Made by a program: the position numbers and the translations under genes | The notes under the pieces: generated by a model | What the model saw: only the letters and a program-made list of their open reading frames with translations | Told to the model about the DNA's origin: nothing | The model's database searches: none | Shown: in pieces, positions 8,078 through 16,008 of the stretch | Numbering within the stretch: position 1 is the first letter of the stretch | Layout of the letters: the number at the start of each line of letters is the position of its first letter | Assembly (NCBI GenBank): GCA_048859965.1 | Contig: JBLIZO010000002.1 | Location: forward strand, 1 to 58,686 | DNA length: 58,686 nucleotides | Reading direction: 5' to 3' | Origin: Fluviibacter sp048859965 | Lineage (GTDB): Bacteria; Pseudomonadota; Gammaproteobacteria; Burkholderiales; Rhodocyclaceae

Positions 8078-9051
8078 TGGCACAAAGCTTTTATGCCCAA
8101 CTGGCCGGTATCGGTAGCTACCTGCCGGGCGCACCGATTTCCAATGATGCGCTGATTAAGGAAAAGGGCCTGGATTCCAGTGATGAGTGGATCGTCACGC
8201 GTACAGGGATCGCCGCCCGCCACCATGCCCCGGAAGGCGTGACCTCGAGCATGCTGGCTGAAGAAGCTGCGCGTCGTGCTTTGGCCGATGCGGATGTGGA
8301 TGCCAAAGCGCTGGATCTGATTATTGTCGCGACCTCGACGCCGGATATGATTTTTCCGAGCACAGCCTGTCTGTTACAGGGCAAACTCGGTAATGTCGGT
8401 GCAACCTCATTTGACGTGCAGGCGGTCTGTTCGGGTTTTGTGTATGCGCTGACGATTGCCGAAAAATTTATCCGTTCCGGTAGCCACAAAACGGCACTGG
8501 TCGTCGGCGCCGAAGTGTTTTCGCGCATTATGGACTGGCAGGATCGCGGCACCTGTGTGCTGTTCGGCGATGGGGCCGGCGCCGTCGTGCTCAAGGCCGG
8601 TGATACGCCGGGCGTTCTGGCGACGTCTTTGCATGCGGATGGTTCGCAATCAGACATTCTCAATGTGCCGGGCCAGGTACATAGCGGTCAGGTTGTGGGT
8701 GACCCATTTCTGCGCATGGACGGCCAGGCCGTTTTCAAATTCGCGGTACGTGCCTTGTCCGATAGCGCAATTGAATGCTGCGAATCGGCCGGTATCACGC
8801 CGGATCAGATCGATTGGCTGATTCCGCATCAGGCCAATGTTCGCATCATCGATGCCATCGGCAAGCGTCTGTCGCTGACTTCAGACCGGGTGATCGTTAC
8901 CGTGGATCATCATGGCAACACCTCGGCGGCATCGGTGCCGCTGGCGCTGGATGAAGCCGTCAAAGATGGTCGCGTGAAGCGTGGTCAAACGCTCATGTTG
9001 CAAGGGGTTGGCGGCGGCTTCACATGGGGCAGCGTCCTGCTCAAGTATTAA
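8077..9051 (+). CDS. fabH: Beta-ketoacyl-ACP synthase III
   Basis: Condenses acetyl-CoA with malonyl-ACP to begin type II fatty acid synthesis. The catalytic triad is visible: Cys118 in QAVCSGF, His251 in IPHQAN and Asn281 in HGNTSAAS. The C-terminal GGGFTWGSVLLKY is typical. Length is 324 residues, the family norm. It overlaps plsX by one base and is followed after 14 nt by fabD, so the cluster plsX-fabH-fabD-fabG looks like one transcript. Confidence 0.97.
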   Translation: MAQSFYAQLAGIGSYLPGAPISNDALIKEKGLDSSDEWIVTRTGIAARHHAPEGVTSSMLAEEAARRALADADVDAKALDLIIVATSTPDMIFPSTACLLQGKLGNVGATSFDVQAVCSGFVYALTIAEKFIRSGSHKTALVVGAEVFSRIMDWQDRGTCVLFGDGAGAVVLKAGDTPGVLATSLHADGSQSDILNVPGQVHSGQVVGDPFLRMDGQAVFKFAVRALSDSAIECCESAGITPDQIDWLIPHQANVRIIDAIGKRLSLTSDRVIVTVDHHGNTSAASVPLALDEAVKDGRVKRGQTLMLQGVGGGFTWGSVLLKY

Positions 9052-9065
9052 TTTTGGAGAACAAT

Positions 9066-9992
9066 ATGTCGTTCGCTTTCGTATTCCCTGGTCAAGGCTC
9101 ACAATCGGTCGGCATGATGGCCGCCTATGGTGATGCACCGGTCGTGCGCGCCACCTTCGATGAAGCCTCGGCCGCACTGGGTGAAGATCTGTGGACGATG
9201 GTGGCTGAAGGGCCGGCCGAGAAGCTGGCGCTGACGGTGAACACACAACCGATTATGTTGACGGCGGGTGTTGCTGCCTGGCGTCTGTGGGAGAGCCTGG
9301 GCGGTAAAACGCCAGCCGTCGTTGCTGGTCATAGCCTGGGTGAATACTCGGCACTGGTCGCTGCCGGTGCGTTGAAACTGTCTGATGCTGTGCCGCTGGT
9401 GCGCTTGCGTGCCGCCGCCATGCAGGAAGCCGTTCCCGCAGGTACGGGTGCCATGGCTGCCATTCTGGGTCTGGATGATGCGGGCATTGCTGCTGCCTGT
9501 GCTGAAGCGGCTCAGGGTGAAGTGGTTGAACCCGTGAATTTCAATGCGCCAGGTCAAACAGTGATTGCCGGTCACAAGGGTGCTGTCGAGCGTGCCTGTG
9601 AGGCCTGTAAAGCCCGTGGCGCCAAGCGCGCCGTGCTGCTGCCGGTATCTGCACCGTTCCACTCGTCGCTGCTCAAACCGGCGGCCGATCGTTTGGCCAT
9701 TGCCTTAACCGACATTGCCATCGCAACGCCGACGATCCCCGTTATCAACAATGTCGATGTCGCCATCGAAACCGATCCGGCGAAGATCAAAGATGCGCTG
9801 GTCCGCCAGGCTGCCAAGCCAGTACGCTGGGTCGAGATCATCCAGAAAATGGCTTCGATGGGTGTGACTACTGCCGCAGAGTGCGGCCCGGGCAAAGTGC
9901 TGGCCGGACTCACCAAGCGTTGTGCCGATGGTATTAGCGGTGTTGCGCTGGCTGATGCTGAATCGGTGAATGCCAATCTTTCCCTGAGCTAA
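9066..9992 (+). CDS. fabD: Malonyl-CoA:ACP transacylase
   Basis: Loads malonate from CoA onto acyl carrier protein. It starts MSFAFVFPGQGSQSVGM at the ATG at 9066 preceded by TTTGGAGAA; the frame is open from 9024 but only by running over the fabH end. The nucleophile Ser90 sits in GHSLGEYSAL and the catalytic His near residue 199 in SAPFHS. The QPIMLTAG motif (about 61-68) is the substrate-side Gln. Length is 308 residues, as usual. fabG begins 10 nt downstream. Confidence 0.97.
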   Translation: MSFAFVFPGQGSQSVGMMAAYGDAPVVRATFDEASAALGEDLWTMVAEGPAEKLALTVNTQPIMLTAGVAAWRLWESLGGKTPAVVAGHSLGEYSALVAAGALKLSDAVPLVRLRAAAMQEAVPAGTGAMAAILGLDDAGIAAACAEAAQGEVVEPVNFNAPGQTVIAGHKGAVERACEACKARGAKRAVLLPVSAPFHSSLLKPAADRLAIALTDIAIATPTIPVINNVDVAIETDPAKIKDALVRQAAKPVRWVEIIQKMASMGVTTAAECGPGKVLAGLTKRCADGISGVALADAESVNANLSLS

Positions 9993-10001
9993 GGAATCGT
10001 T

Positions 10002-10742
10002 ATGACAGCCACTGTTGCACTCGTTACCGGCGCATCGCGCGGCATTGGCCGTGCCATCGCCATGGAACTGACCCGTCAGGGTATGACCGTCATTGGCACC
10101 GCCACCAGCGAATCGGGCGCCACTGGCATTACGGAGGCGATCAAGGCCGCTGGTGGTGCCGGGTGGGGTGCGGCGCTGGATGTGCGCGACGCTGCCGGTG
10201 TCGATGCGCTGATTGCCGACATCGAGGCCAAAACCGGTTCGGCCATCACCGTACTGGTCAATAACGCCGGCATCACCCGCGATACGCTGGCGATGCGTAT
10301 GAAAGATGAAGACTGGGATGATGTGCTCGATACCAATCTGAAATCGGTATTCCGTATGTGCCGTGCCGTGATGCGTGGCATGATGAAGGCGCGCACCGGT
10401 CGTATCGTGAACATTACCTCGGTGGTGGGCCATGCCGGTAACCCGGGTCAGGCCAACTACTGTGCTGCGAAGGCCGGGGTCAGTGGCATGACACGCTCAC
10501 TGGCCCGCGAACTGGGTAGCCGTGGCATCACCGTCAATTGCGTGGCGCCGGGCTTTATCGATACTGATATGACCAAGGCGCTGGACGAAGGCCAGAAGAC
10601 GGCATTGCTCGGCAATATCCCGCTGGGCCGTCTCGGCACGCCGGAAGACATTGCTTCGGCTGTGTCTTACCTGGTGTCGCCGGCGGCGGCGTACGTGACC
10701 GGCACCACGATTCACGTCAACGGCGGCATGTACCTGCCGTAA
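10002..10742 (+). CDS. fabG: 3-oxoacyl-ACP reductase
   Basis: NADPH-dependent short-chain dehydrogenase that reduces beta-ketoacyl-ACP in the elongation cycle. The Rossmann TGASRGIGRAIA motif (9-20) and NNAG (87-90) are present, with the catalytic Ser140, Tyr153 and Lys157 (YCAAK). The C-terminal YVTGTTIHVNGGMYLP is the FabG signature ending. Length is 246 residues. A 114-nt gap with its own promoter separates it from acpP. Confidence 0.97.
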   Translation: MTATVALVTGASRGIGRAIAMELTRQGMTVIGTATSESGATGITEAIKAAGGAGWGAALDVRDAAGVDALIADIEAKTGSAITVLVNNAGITRDTLAMRMKDEDWDDVLDTNLKSVFRMCRAVMRGMMKARTGRIVNITSVVGHAGNPGQANYCAAKAGVSGMTRSLARELGSRGITVNCVAPGFIDTDMTKALDEGQKTALLGNIPLGRLGTPEDIASAVSYLVSPAAAYVTGTTIHVNGGMYLP

Positions 10743-10800
10743 GATTTTTGCACTGCGACACAGGAAGGCTTAAAGGAAGGTTTCGCGCTTTTCAGTGTTT

Positions 10801-10809
10801 TGGTAGAAT
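10801..10809 (+). promoter_or_regulatory. Extended -10 promoter of acpP
   Basis: TGGTAGAAT is an extended -10 element (TGn plus TAGAAT at 10804-10809), 47 nt before the acpP ATG. The -35 region (near 10781, TTTCGC) is poor, which fits an extended -10 promoter. Extra acpP transcription beyond that of the operon is expected, since ACP is very abundant. Confidence 0.55.
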
Positions 10810-10856
10810 ACAACCTGCTTTTCCACCACCTACTAAGAAGGGTAATAGGAGCTTCA

Positions 10857-11093
10857 ATGGATAACATCGAACAGCGCGTCAAAAAGATCGTAGCCGAACA
10901 ACTCGGCGTCAACGAAGCAGACGTGAAGAATGAGTCGTCGTTCGTGGATGATCTGGGCGCAGATTCGCTGGATACGGTTGAACTCGTGATGGCACTCGAA
11001 GAGGAATTCGAATGCGAAATCCCGGATGAAGATGCCGAGAAGATCACCACGGTTCAGCAAGCCATCGACTACGTCAAGTCGCACCAGAAGTAA
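10857..11093 (+). CDS. acpP: Acyl carrier protein
   Basis: 78-residue acidic carrier that holds growing acyl chains on 4'-phosphopantetheine. The attachment Ser37 lies in DDLGADSLDTVEL. The start MDNIEQRVKKIVAEQLGV is canonical. The ATG at 10857 is preceded by AATAGGAGC; the frame is open from 10800 but that extension covers the promoter. The holo form is made by AcpS, which is encoded at 23.4 kb in this same window. A hairpin with a U-rich tail follows it, before fabF. Confidence 0.98.
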   Translation: MDNIEQRVKKIVAEQLGVNEADVKNESSFVDDLGADSLDTVELVMALEEEFECEIPDEDAEKITTVQQAIDYVKSHQK

Positions 11094-11116
11094 GTCGTCG
11101 CTTGTTGCGTCAAACG

Positions 11117-11149
11117 CGGCCGACGCTGTTGTGTCGGCCGTAATTTTAT
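11117..11149 (+). terminator. Terminator or attenuator between acpP and fabF
   Basis: CGGCCGAC (11117-11124) and GTCGGCCG (11133-11140) form a perfect 8-bp stem with an 8-nt loop, followed by TAATTTTAT. The short, interrupted T-run suggests partial termination, which would let acpP be expressed above fabF. Confidence 0.6.
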
Positions 11150-11188
11150 CCAAGCCCGGATTTCACCCGGGTAGCTGAAGGAGCAGAC

Positions 11189-12418
11189 ATGCGTCGTCGC
11201 GTCGTCGTCACAGGATTGGGCGTCATCAGCCCGGTAGGTAACACCGTCACGGAAGCCTGGGGCAACCTGGTTGCCGGCAAGAGCGGCATTACGGCAGTGA
11301 CACGCTTTGACGTCAGCAGTTTTCCGACCCGTATCGCCGGTGAAGTCAAAGGCTTCAACGTCGCCGACTACTTGCCGGCTAAAGATGCGCGTCGTATGGA
11401 TACCTTCATTCACTACGGCATGGCGGCGGGCATTCAGGCCATACGCGATGCCGGTTTGAGCGAACACCCGGCCAACGCCGAGCGTATCGGTGTCTGCGTG
11501 GGGTCGGGTATCGGCGGTCTGCCGATGATCGAAGATACCAAGGCCACCTATGATGCCGCTGGTGTCCGCAAGATCTCTCCGTTCTTCGTGCCGGGCTCAA
11601 TCATCAACATGATTTCGGGCAACCTGTCGATCATGTACGGTTTCAAGGGTCCGAACATCGCTACGGTGACCGCCTGTACCACGGGCCTGCATGCGATCGG
11701 TATGGCCGGCCGTATGATTGAATACGGTGATGCCGATATCATGATTGCCGGTGGCGCCGAATCGACGATTTCACCACTGGGCCTGGGGGGCTTCTGCGCC
11801 GCGCGTGCACTGTCCGAGCGTAACGATGATCCGGCGACTGCCAGCCGTCCGTGGGACAAGGATCGCGACGGCTTCGTTCTGGGTGAGGGCGCTGGCGTAC
11901 TCGTTCTGGAAGAGTACGAACATGCCAAAGCACGTGGCGCCAAGATCTATGCCGAACTCGGTGGCTTCGGCATGAGCGGTGATGCTTATCACATGACGGC
12001 ACCGGATACCGATGGCCCGAAACGTAGCATGGCCGCCGCACTGAAGAATGCCGGTGTCAATACGGACAACGTGCAGTATCTCAACGCGCACGGCACGTCG
12101 ACGCCGCTGGGTGATAAGAACGAAACCGAAGCCATCAAGCTATTGTTCGGCAGTGATGCCAAAAAGCTGGTGGTCAATTCGACCAAGTCGATGACCGGGC
12201 ACCTGCTGGGCGGCGCCGGTGGTCTGGAGTCGGTATTTACCGTGCTGGCCGTGCATAACCAGATTTCACCGCCGACCATTAACATTTTCAATCAGGATCC
12301 GGAATGTGATCTGGATTACTGTGCCAATGTCGCGCGTGACATGAAGATCGATGTCGCGCTGAAGAATAACTTCGGTTTCGGCGGTACCAACGGGTCGCTG
12401 GTCTTCAAGCGCATCTGA
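11189..12418 (+). CDS. fabF: Beta-ketoacyl-ACP synthase II
   Basis: Condensing enzyme of fatty-acid elongation, needed among other things for cis-vaccenate formation. The start MRRRVVVTGLGVISPVGN is characteristic. Catalytic Cys163 sits in TVTACTTGLHA, and the two His residues in NAHGTSTPLGD (about 303) and MTGHLLGGAG (about 340). The GFGGTNGSLVF end is present. Length is 409 residues. GAAGGAG precedes the ATG by 7 nt. The YgfX-like gene starts 2 nt after the stop codon. Confidence 0.97.
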   Translation: MRRRVVVTGLGVISPVGNTVTEAWGNLVAGKSGITAVTRFDVSSFPTRIAGEVKGFNVADYLPAKDARRMDTFIHYGMAAGIQAIRDAGLSEHPANAERIGVCVGSGIGGLPMIEDTKATYDAAGVRKISPFFVPGSIINMISGNLSIMYGFKGPNIATVTACTTGLHAIGMAGRMIEYGDADIMIAGGAESTISPLGLGGFCAARALSERNDDPATASRPWDKDRDGFVLGEGAGVLVLEEYEHAKARGAKIYAELGGFGMSGDAYHMTAPDTDGPKRSMAAALKNAGVNTDNVQYLNAHGTSTPLGDKNETEAIKLLFGSDAKKLVVNSTKSMTGHLLGGAGGLESVFTVLAVHNQISPPTINIFNQDPECDLDYCANVARDMKIDVALKNNFGFGGTNGSLVFKRI

Positions 12419-12420
12419 GC

Positions 12421-12921
12421 ATGACCATCAGCCGGTTTGAAATCCGGCCGGTTGCATCGCGCCGCCTTCGGGCGGCGTTGCTTTTGGTCTTTCTAATGGC
12501 ACTGTTAGGCGTTAGTCAAACCCGCTTGACCGGGGTTGAGCTGGTCGTTGCTTTGCTGGTGCTGACGGCTATTTTTGCCGATGGTCTGCGTCGCACGCGG
12601 GTGCCAGCCTGTACCTTGATTTTTGAAGACCGGCCACGGGTTTGCCGTCTGATTGATGACACCGGTGCTGAAACCTGTCTGCGGGGTACGCGAGCGAGTG
12701 TTTACCCCTGGCTGATCGTCTTGAGGTTGACGGCGGAGGAGAGGAATGCGCCGGAAACGGATCGACCAAGTGCTGAAATGCTGCCAGCAGAACGTTGGTT
12801 GCGATATCCCGTGGTGTTTTTACCGGACAGTTTGGGCACCTCTTCCAAAGAGCGTTGGCGGCATTTGCTCGTCTGGAGCCAACAGCTGCGTCGTACGTTG
12901 GCTAATCCTAAAGGGGCTTAA
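12421..12921 (+). CDS. YgfX-like small membrane protein
   Basis: 166-residue protein with basic N-terminus and two closely spaced hydrophobic helices (about residues 17-33 and 39-53), followed by a soluble domain rich in Arg and Trp. This layout, the size and the place between fabF and nadB match the YgfX/CptA family, whose E. coli member was described as a toxin affecting cytoskeletal proteins; that activity is not shown for this protein. No recognised antitoxin (SdhE/YgfY) is adjacent. It is tightly spaced after fabF and its stop codon interlocks with the convergent nadB stop (12918-12921). Confidence 0.6.
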   Translation: MTISRFEIRPVASRRLRAALLLVFLMALLGVSQTRLTGVELVVALLVLTAIFADGLRRTRVPACTLIFEDRPRVCRLIDDTGAETCLRGTRASVYPWLIVLRLTAEERNAPETDRPSAEMLPAERWLRYPVVFLPDSLGTSSKERWRHLLVWSQQLRRTLANPKGA

Positions 12922-14531
12922 ACCCGCTTACGCAGCACCGTGTTTTTTGCCTGTTTAAGCGTGTCGGGGTAATCGCGGGAATAGTGCAGACCGCGGCTTT
13001 CCTTGCGCTTGAGTGCCGATCGCACGATCAGATCAGCCGTTTGCACCAGGTTGCGCAGTTCGAGCAGGTCATGACTGATGCGGAAATTGGCATAGAACTC
13101 GTCGATTTCGCGGAAGAGCAGGCGAATACGGTGCTGTGCGCGTAACAGACGTTTGGTCGTACGTACGATACCGACATAGTCCCACATGAAACGACGCAAC
13201 TCATCCCAGTTGTGGGCAATGACGATCTCCTCGTCGGCATCGGTCACGCGGCTTTCGTCCCATAAGGGGAGGCCGTCGGGAATGGGCTGCGGGTTGGCGA
13301 TGATGTCGTCCGACGCCGCACGGGCGTAGACCAGGCATTCCAGCAGAGAGTTCGAGGCCAGGCGGTTGGCGCCGTGCAGCCCACTGCAGGTGACTTCGCC
13401 GGCAGCATAGAGACCCGGTATCTCTGTGCGCGCGTGCTGATCGACCAACACGCCGCCGCAGGTGTAATGGGCGGCCGGAACCACGGGAATCGGTTCTTTC
13501 GTAATATCGATACCGAGTTGTCGGCAACGTTCGTAAATCGTCGGGAAATGGGTTTTTACGAAGTCTGCGGGTTGGTGACTGATGTCGAGATAGACGCAGT
13601 CCAAGCCGTGGCGCTTCATTTCCGCATCAATGGCGCGGGCGACAATGTCGCGCGGTGCCAGCTCGGCGCGCGGGTCGTAGTCGTCCATAAAGCGCGTGCC
13701 ATCGGGGCGCCTGAGCAACCCCCCTTCGCCACGCACGGCCTCGCTGATCAGGAAGGATTTTTCCTTCGGGTGGTACAGACACGTCGGGTGAAACTGAATG
13801 AACTCCATATTGGCGATCCGGCAACCGGCTCGCCAGGCCATCGCAATACCGTCGCCCGTTGAGGTGTCTGGATTGGTCGTGTAAAGATAGACCTTGCCAG
13901 CGCCACCCGTTGCCAGCAACGTATGTGCCGCCGCCATGGTATGTACGTTGCCGGTCTGGCTATTCAGCACATACGCACCCAGGCAGCGATTGGGCTGTCC
14001 TGATGCCTGCCGACCGATTTTTCGGGAGGTGATCAGATCAACCACGATGTGGTCTTCCAGCACCGTAATATTCGCGTGGTTGAGGACTTGCGGCGTTAAG
14101 GTTGCCTGTACGGCGGCGCCGGTGGCGTCATCGACATGAATCACGCGACGATGACTATGCCCACCTTCGCGGGTCAGGTGGTATTTGCCATCTTCGCGGG
14201 TAAAAGGGACGCCGCGATCAATCAGCCACTGAATCGCTTCCGGCGCCTGTTCGACCGCAAAGCGCGTGGCGACGGGGTCATTCAGATAGGAACCGGCAAT
14301 AAGCGTGTCTTCGATATGGCTATCCACCGAATCCGTGCGATCGAGCACGGCGGCGATGCCGCCCTGAGCCCAACCTGACGCCGAATCGGTGACAGCACGT
14401 TTGCTGACTAATCCGACCTTCAGGCCAGCGTCTGCCAGAGATAATGCGCATCCTTGGCCGGCCAAACCGCTACCGATAACCAGCACATCAAACTGGCGTC
14501 TGGGCGGGGAATGATAAGCGGGTGAATTCAA
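12918..14531 (-). CDS. nadB: L-aspartate oxidase
   Basis: FAD enzyme that oxidises L-aspartate to iminoaspartate for quinolinate and NAD synthesis. The FAD-binding FDVLVIGSGLAGQGCALSLA (near the N-terminus), SGWAQGGIAAVL, REGGHSHRR (substrate region), the QFHPTCLYHP motif and GLYAAGEVTCSGLHGANRLA are all present, with a C-terminal helical domain. The frame runs to an ATG at 14606 (562 residues), but the first 25 codons are unlike the family. A TTG at 14531 gives 537 residues, close to the usual 530-540. Neither start has a good ribosome site, so the start is uncertain. It diverges from rpoE. Confidence 0.93.
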   Translation of the reverse strand: MNSPAYHSPPRRQFDVLVIGSGLAGQGCALSLADAGLKVGLVSKRAVTDSASGWAQGGIAAVLDRTDSVDSHIEDTLIAGSYLNDPVATRFAVEQAPEAIQWLIDRGVPFTREDGKYHLTREGGHSHRRVIHVDDATGAAVQATLTPQVLNHANITVLEDHIVVDLITSRKIGRQASGQPNRCLGAYVLNSQTGNVHTMAAAHTLLATGGAGKVYLYTTNPDTSTGDGIAMAWRAGCRIANMEFIQFHPTCLYHPKEKSFLISEAVRGEGGLLRRPDGTRFMDDYDPRAELAPRDIVARAIDAEMKRHGLDCVYLDISHQPADFVKTHFPTIYERCRQLGIDITKEPIPVVPAAHYTCGGVLVDQHARTEIPGLYAAGEVTCSGLHGANRLASNSLLECLVYARAASDDIIANPQPIPDGLPLWDESRVTDADEEIVIAHNWDELRRFMWDYVGIVRTTKRLLRAQHRIRLLFREIDEFYANFRISHDLLELRNLVQTADLIVRSALKRKESRGLHYSRDYPDTLKQAKNTVLRKRV

Positions 14532-14622
14532 AATGAGGAAGCGGCGTCGCTCACGACTTTTGTAATATAGTGGCCATTCTACCGCTTTCCCTGAGTTTCC
14601 CTGCATCCTACGGAGTTATTTC

Positions 14623-15240
14623 TTGTCACAGCCGCTGTCCGCTAAAACACGGGGGTCGTGTGCAGAATCGACCTTGGTCGCTGCTGCGCAGGCGGGTGAC
14701 CGCGCCGCATTCGAAGCGCTGGTATTGCCATGTCAGGCAGGGATTCAGCGTTGGCTGACCCGTCTGACCCGTGATCGCCCAAGCGCCGAAGAGCTCTTTC
14801 AGGAAAGCCTGTTCAAAGCGTATGTCTCCCTGGCTGGTTTTCGTGGCGAGTCCAGTTTTGCTACCTGGTTGGCCAGCATTGCGCGTAACACCTATCTGGC
14901 CTGGCGCAAGGCGCAACTCAAGCGTCCGGATAATATTTCGTTCAATATGGACGAAGCGGACATCGACGAATCGCTCGACCTGGCCGAAGGCTGGATGCCT
15001 ATGCCGTCCACGCCTGAGGAGCAACTCTGGCAGCAGGAACTCGCTGCTGCTATCCAGAAATCGCTCAATGCCTTACCACCGTCCTTGCGTGACGCTTTTG
15101 AGCAGCGCGAGCAGGGGGGCTTGAGTTACGCAGAAATCGCCCAACATCAGCAGGTGCCGGTCGGCACGGTGCGCTCACGCATTCATCGCGCCCGTGAGGC
15201 CATCGCGCACGATCTCAAACACATCATGGAAAGCGCATGA
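14623..15240 (+). CDS. rpoE: ECF sigma factor, RpoE/AlgU-like
   Basis: Extracytoplasmic-function sigma-70 factor, expected to direct envelope-stress genes. Region 2 (about 25-95) has ELFQESLFKAYVSLAGFRG and FATWLASIARNTYLAWRK; region 4 (about 140-200) has LPPSLRDAFEQREQGGLSY and GTVRSRIHRAREAI. Start is TTG, with CGGAG 7 nt upstream; no better ATG is in frame. Region 2 is more divergent from classic RpoE than the gene order suggests. The next genes, an RseA-like protein overlapping by 4 nt, RseC and a MucD protease, mark it as the sigma-E locus. Confidence 0.9.
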   Translation: MSQPLSAKTRGSCAESTLVAAAQAGDRAAFEALVLPCQAGIQRWLTRLTRDRPSAEELFQESLFKAYVSLAGFRGESSFATWLASIARNTYLAWRKAQLKRPDNISFNMDEADIDESLDLAEGWMPMPSTPEEQLWQQELAAAIQKSLNALPPSLRDAFEQREQGGLSYAEIAQHQQVPVGTVRSRIHRAREAIAHDLKHIMESA

Positions 15241-15476
15241 ACTCGCATAATCGGACATCGGTAACGCCTCAAGAGAGCTGGGTCTCCGCCCTGGTCGATG
15301 GTGAAGCTTTCGTCTCGGAATCGGCGCACTTAAACGATGCCGTACATGAACAACTGTATTACTACACGATGACCCGACAGGTGATTCATGGTGAACTGGT
15401 GACCGCTCGACAGGTGCGTTATGAAACGCACAAAGCAACCTGGGTTCAATTCTGGGCGCGGGTCGATAAGATTTAA
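15237..15476 (+). CDS. Short RseA-like anti-sigma factor without membrane segment
   Basis: 79-residue protein overlapping rpoE by 4 nt (ATGA). Residues 14-53 (SWVSALVDGEAF ... YYTMTRQVIHGE) and the end (WVQFWARVDK) match the cytoplasmic sigma-binding N-domain of RseA (SALMDGE ... W..Y...RD..RG). Ordinary RseA continues with a transmembrane helix and a periplasmic domain cut by DegS/RseP. Here the frame stops at 15476 and RseC starts 45 nt later, leaving no room for those parts in any frame. It therefore looks like a soluble, minimal anti-sigma protein. Family assignment comes from position and short motifs, so it is moderately sure. Confidence 0.7.
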   Translation: MNSHNRTSVTPQESWVSALVDGEAFVSESAHLNDAVHEQLYYYTMTRQVIHGELVTARQVRYETHKATWVQFWARVDKI

Positions 15477-15521
15477 GCAATCAGCAAGACATATTGCATC
15501 GATTTGTCGTAGGATTCGCCC

Positions 15522-15986
15522 ATGGCAGAAAGAGACGCCGCCGTCGTAGAAATCATGACCGCTCCCGATGGGCGTGCTTTGGTGCGCCTGGAGTTCGCGG
15601 TCAGCAGCGGGTGTGGTCGCTGTAACGAACCCGGCGGATGCGGTGGCGTCAGCCTGGCGCAACCGCTGTGCGCCAAACCAAAAACCATGGTGCTGGCCGA
15701 TCCCCTTGGCTTGGTCGTAGGCGACAATGTGCGCGTGGCGATTCCTGACCAGTTATTGTCGCGTGGGGTGACGCAGACCTATGTCATACCGTTGCTGCTG
15801 TTCTTTACCGGAAGCCTGTTGGGTGCTGCGCTGTTACCGAGTGCGCTACCGGCATCGTGGATGCTGACACAGGATGTCGGTGCCATGATCGGCGCCGGTC
15901 TGGGTTTGATTGGCGCCTGGTGGCAGTTGCACCGGGCTCAACGTCGGTCGCCGATGGCGGTTCCACGTATTCTTGAACGACTTTGA
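15522..15986 (+). CDS. rseC: SoxR-reducing / sigma-E regulatory protein RseC
   Basis: 154-residue inner-membrane protein. The N-terminal cysteine cluster (Cys31, Cys34, Cys40, Cys50 in CGRCNEPGGCGG and PLC) is the RseC/Fe-S-like motif. Two hydrophobic helices (about residues 87-105 and 116-135) follow. RseC modulates sigma-E activity and the Rsx system that keeps SoxR reduced. The gene follows the RseA-like gene directly and the protease gene starts 22 nt after it, consistent with one rpoE-rse-mucD operon. Confidence 0.88.
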   Translation: MAERDAAVVEIMTAPDGRALVRLEFAVSSGCGRCNEPGGCGGVSLAQPLCAKPKTMVLADPLGLVVGDNVRVAIPDQLLSRGVTQTYVIPLLLFFTGSLLGAALLPSALPASWMLTQDVGAMIGAGLGLIGAWWQLHRAQRRSPMAVPRILERL

Positions 15987-16008
15987 ATCTTTTGCTCAAG
16001 TGAATGTT

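Noticed and set aside
14532..14622. Sigma-E-type autoregulatory promoter before rpoE
   Set aside because: GGAAGCG only weakly resembles GGAACTT and no matching -10 lies 16 nt away; a sigma-70-like TATAGT is present without a -35.
15910..16008. Upstream start for the MucD-type protease within rseC
   Set aside because: It would put a non-signal segment in front of a clear signal peptide beginning at 16009.
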